From Actinomadura livida (GTDB taxonomy: Bacteria; Actinomycetota; Actinomycetes; Streptosporangiales; Streptosporangiaceae): 64,000 nucleotides of DNA. The position numbers and the translations under genes are program-made. Below, piece by piece: positions 61,438-64,000 of the stretch (within the stretch, counting starts at the first letter, position 1; each line of letters begins with the position of its first letter). Under the pieces are notes generated by a model. That model was given only the letters and a program-made list of their open reading frames with translations. It searched no databases and was not told the origin of the DNA. Where the stretch lies: contig NZ_BMRO01000004.1 of the NCBI RefSeq assembly GCF_014648675.1, positions 53,943 through 117,942 on the forward strand. The letters are read 5' to 3'.

Positions 61438-63945
61438 TCAGCCGGTGAGGAGGGTGTCGCGCCATCCGGGGTCGGTGGTGAGGACGGTGAGGCGCTGCGT
61501 GGCGCGGGAGACGGCGACGTAGAGGACGCGCAGGCCGCGCGGGGACTGCGCGGCGATGGTCTCGGGCGCCACGATCACCGCGGCGTCGAACTCCAGCCCC
61601 TTGGCCTCCAGGACGTCGAGGACCTGGACGCGTTCGGGGAGGTCGGCGGCGAGGCGCTCGCGGTCGGCGGCCGTCCAGGCGGGGACGCCGGACGGCTCGG
61701 GCTCGCCGAACAGGGCCGGCTGGCCGTCCTGCCCCGCGTCGGGGTTCGCCTCCTCCGGGGGGAGCGGGACGATCAGGCCGATCGTGCCGTCCACCTGGCC
61801 GAGCAGTTCCTCGGCCGCCTCCCACGCGGCGGTGATGCCTCCTAGGTCGGGAAGCAGGTCGGGGAGCACGCGGACGACCGGGTCGATGCCGGACGTGCGG
61901 ACGGCGCGGGCGGGGCGGGCCTCGGGCAGCGCCACCGCGAGCACCCGCGCGGACACCGCGGCGATCTCGGTGGAGTTGCGGTAGTTCGTGGTCAGCTCGT
62001 ACTCGTGCCGCGCCCGGACGGGGGCGGGCTTGCGGGGCCGGCGGCGGCCCCGGGACGAGCCGCGGGAGGCGGACCGGCCGCCGCCGAGCGCCGTCTCCAT
62101 GGCCGCGCGGGCGGCGTCCAGGTCCTCCCAGGCGCTCTGGGCCGGGTCCTCCACGATGGTCCAGCTCGCCTGGCGGCCCCGCCGGCCGAGCATGCGCCAC
62201 TGCATGGGGGAGAGGTCCTGCGCCTCGTCCACGACGATGTGCGCGTACTCGGGGCGCTCCTCCACCACGCCGTCGTCCACGCGCCGGGACCGTTCGAGCC
62301 GCTCGATGGACGTGGTGAGCTCCTGCATCTCGGGCTCCCAGGTGTCGTCCGCCACGTCCTCGCCCGTGAGGATGTTGACGCCGTCCACGACGAACGGGTC
62401 GTCGGCGGCGGCGCGGCGGCGGGACGGGCGGGGCGGGGAGCCGAGCAGCGCGTCGAGCTCGTCCAGGAGCGCGACGTCCTGGTAGCTGAGCGGCGCGTCC
62501 CCGGCCCAGGAGCGGGCGAGCGGCTCGACGGCGGCGCCGTCGATGTCGCGTCCGGCGGCGCGGCGCAGCCGGTCCGGGTCGCCGAGCGAGCGCAGCACGT
62601 CCAGCGGGCGGCGGATCGGCCACCAGGCGACGAGGAAGTCGGTGAACGCGCGCTGCTCGCGGACCCGCGCGACGAACTGGTCGCGCTCGGGGTCGGCGCT
62701 GCCGCCGCTGCCGCCGCGCGCGGGCTCCTCATCGAGCTCGGCGAGGCCGTCGGCGGCGAGGATGGCGTTCCACAGGCCCTCCTCGGCGCCCGCCGCCTCC
62801 GCGGCCGCGTCGGGGCCGCCGACCTCGTTGAAGCGCTCCCAGAGGGCGTCCAGGAGCGCCTCGGCGGCCCGGCCGCGCGCCGCGTTGACGCTGCCGCGGC
62901 TGCGCCGGTGGACATCGCTCCTGATCCGGTCGAGGCGGGCCCGGTCGAGCGCGACGACGACGCCCTTGAACACCACGCGCAGCTCGCCCGGGGCGCCGGG
63001 CGCGTGGTCGGTGACGGCGCGCCGCAGCACCGCCGCCATCGCGTCCGCGCCCTTGACCCGCGCGAGCCGCGGCGGGTCGTGCACGGTCGCGGTCGCGCCG
63101 TCGACGAGGTCGCCGAGCGAGCGCAGCGTCGCCGAGCCCTCGCCGAGGGACGGCAGCACCCGCTCGATGTAGGCGGTGAACCGGCGGTTCGGGCCGATGA
63201 CCAGCACGCCCCGGGAGCCGAACCGGCGCCGGTGCCGGAACAGCAGGTACGCGACGCGGTGCAGCGCGACGGCGGTCTTGCCGGTGCCGGGGGCGCCGCG
63301 CACCAGGACGGTGCCGTCGGCCGGGGCGCGGATCACCTCGTCCTGCTCGCGCTGGATCGTCGCGACGATGTCGCGCATCTCGCCCTCGCGGGTACGGGCG
63401 AGGGAGGCGAGGAACGCGCCGTCGCCGATGATCGTCATCCCGTCGGCCGCGTCCGGGTCGAGCAGGTCGTCCTCCAGGTCGACGACCGCGTGCCCGCGCG
63501 AGTGCAGGACGCGGCGCCGCACGACGCCGCGCGGGTCCTCCGGGGTGGCGCGGTAGAAGTCCTCGGCGGCGGGCGCCCGCCAGTCGATCACCAGGGAGTC
63601 GTGCTCGCTGGTCCGCACGCCGACGCGGCCGATGTAGCGGATTTCGCGGGAGTCCTCGTCGGCGGCGGCGAGGTCGAGCCGGCCGAACACCAGCCCGTCG
63701 TCGGCGATGTCGAGGGCCTGGGCGCGCAGGGCGGCCTGGTGGACCATCGCGTCCCGGTCCACGAGTGAGCCCTTGGTGCCGGCGAGCGACTGGCGGTAGC
63801 CTTCGCGGATCATGGCCTGGGCCTCCGCGCGCATCTCCTCCAGCCGCGCGTAGGCGATGTCGACGTAGCGCTGCTCAGCGGCGATCTCGCGGTCTTTGAC
63901 GGTGCCGCCGGAGCTGGTCGTACGCCCGGTGACCTGGGACGACAT
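61438..63945 (-). CDS. helD: HelD-type RNA polymerase-associated helicase-like ATPase
   Basis: 835 residues from ATG 63945 with GAGGAG nine bases upstream. N-terminal long coiled helices (EQRYVDIAYARLEEMRAEAQAM), UvrD-like domain 1A with Walker A GAPGTGKTAVALHR (near residue 230), DEAQ box VVDEAQDLSPMQWRML, and domain 2A ending VSRATQRLTVLTTD. It matches actinobacterial class II HelD, which pries open RNA polymerase to remove DNA or rifampicin. The Walker and DEAQ residues are intact. Confidence 0.92.
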   Translation of the reverse strand: MSSQVTGRTTSSGGTVKDREIAAEQRYVDIAYARLEEMRAEAQAMIREGYRQSLAGTKGSLVDRDAMVHQAALRAQALDIADDGLVFGRLDLAAADEDSREIRYIGRVGVRTSEHDSLVIDWRAPAAEDFYRATPEDPRGVVRRRVLHSRGHAVVDLEDDLLDPDAADGMTIIGDGAFLASLARTREGEMRDIVATIQREQDEVIRAPADGTVLVRGAPGTGKTAVALHRVAYLLFRHRRRFGSRGVLVIGPNRRFTAYIERVLPSLGEGSATLRSLGDLVDGATATVHDPPRLARVKGADAMAAVLRRAVTDHAPGAPGELRVVFKGVVVALDRARLDRIRSDVHRRSRGSVNAARGRAAEALLDALWERFNEVGGPDAAAEAAGAEEGLWNAILAADGLAELDEEPARGGSGGSADPERDQFVARVREQRAFTDFLVAWWPIRRPLDVLRSLGDPDRLRRAAGRDIDGAAVEPLARSWAGDAPLSYQDVALLDELDALLGSPPRPSRRRAAADDPFVVDGVNILTGEDVADDTWEPEMQELTTSIERLERSRRVDDGVVEERPEYAHIVVDEAQDLSPMQWRMLGRRGRQASWTIVEDPAQSAWEDLDAARAAMETALGGGRSASRGSSRGRRRPRKPAPVRARHEYELTTNYRNSTEIAAVSARVLAVALPEARPARAVRTSGIDPVVRVLPDLLPDLGGITAAWEAAEELLGQVDGTIGLIVPLPPEEANPDAGQDGQPALFGEPEPSGVPAWTAADRERLAADLPERVQVLDVLEAKGLEFDAAVIVAPETIAAQSPRGLRVLYVAVSRATQRLTVLTTDPGWRDTLLTG

Positions 63946-64000
63946 GCAGGCTGCTCCTCGCACGTGTACGGCGCCGGGGACGTCCCCCGGCACCCCCGAA

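Overview
This window is chromosomal DNA from a very high-GC Gram-positive actinobacterium. The evidence is the strong G/C third-position bias, frequent GTG starts, leaderless promoters, an acyl-CoA carboxylase with alpha (BC-BCCP), beta and epsilon subunits, a Tad-type pilus locus ending in a LysM-BTAD regulator, a class II HelD, and an FHA-FtsK ATPase. A Streptosporangiales/Thermomonosporaceae (Actinomadura-like) host fits the style of the proteins, but that is inference. I see no tRNA, rRNA, insertion sequence, integrase, phage gene or CRISPR array. Gene density is high and the region reads as core or near-core genome.

Layout: 1-4072 holds a secreted/membrane protein cut by the window edge, the biotin carboxylase/BCCP subunit with a strong terminator, and a small exported protein. 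4425-8816 is a 1463-residue FHA/FtsK-type ATPase. 8854-11128 is an epimerase-SRPBCC pair facing a TetR gene across an operator-rich divergent promoter. 11356-21414 is a Tad/Flp-type pilus operon (SAF/CpaB-like, TadZ-like, TadA, TadB, TadC, Flp, three TadE/TadG-like pseudopilins, LysM-BTAD regulator), mostly with overlapping start and stop codons. 21440-30302 holds a propeller lipoprotein, a NYN-domain protein, carboxyltransferase beta and epsilon, PEP carboxylase, enoyl-CoA hydratase and biotin ligase. The last two are separated by a perfect 66-bp palindrome. 30429-32385 holds a class III adenylate cyclase, bacterioferritin and its ferredoxin, with an IdeR/DtxR-like iron box upstream. 32612-38973 is glgX-treY-treZ (glycogen to trehalose). 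39125-41165 is a two-component system. 41162-49440 holds GtrA, purK-purE (joined by an 18-codon micro-ORF), a CoA-binding protein, UDP-glucose dehydrogenase, acyl-CoA dehydrogenase, a HAD protein and a DeoR-MFS pair. 49470-60458 is rich in envelope functions: exported protein, thioesterase, LCP ligase, GT2, membrane protein, glycerophosphodiesterase, IspD/TarI-type cytidylyltransferase, then an operon with a second nucleotidyltransferase, sn-glycerol-1-phosphate dehydrogenase, a CDP-alcohol phosphatidyltransferase and another GT2. 60693-63945 is a TetR regulator and HelD.

Three groups appear to work together. The carboxylase subunits, biotin ligase, enoyl-CoA hydratase, acyl-CoA dehydrogenase and PEP carboxylase cover acyl-CoA carboxylation and anaplerosis. 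glgX-treYZ makes trehalose. The 54.8-60.5 kb block looks like a route from dihydroxyacetone phosphate through sn-glycerol-1-phosphate to a CDP-activated polyol and a membrane or wall phosphodiester, possibly decorated by the GT2. That block is my best candidate for a poorly described system. The most striking non-coding element is the 66-bp palindrome.
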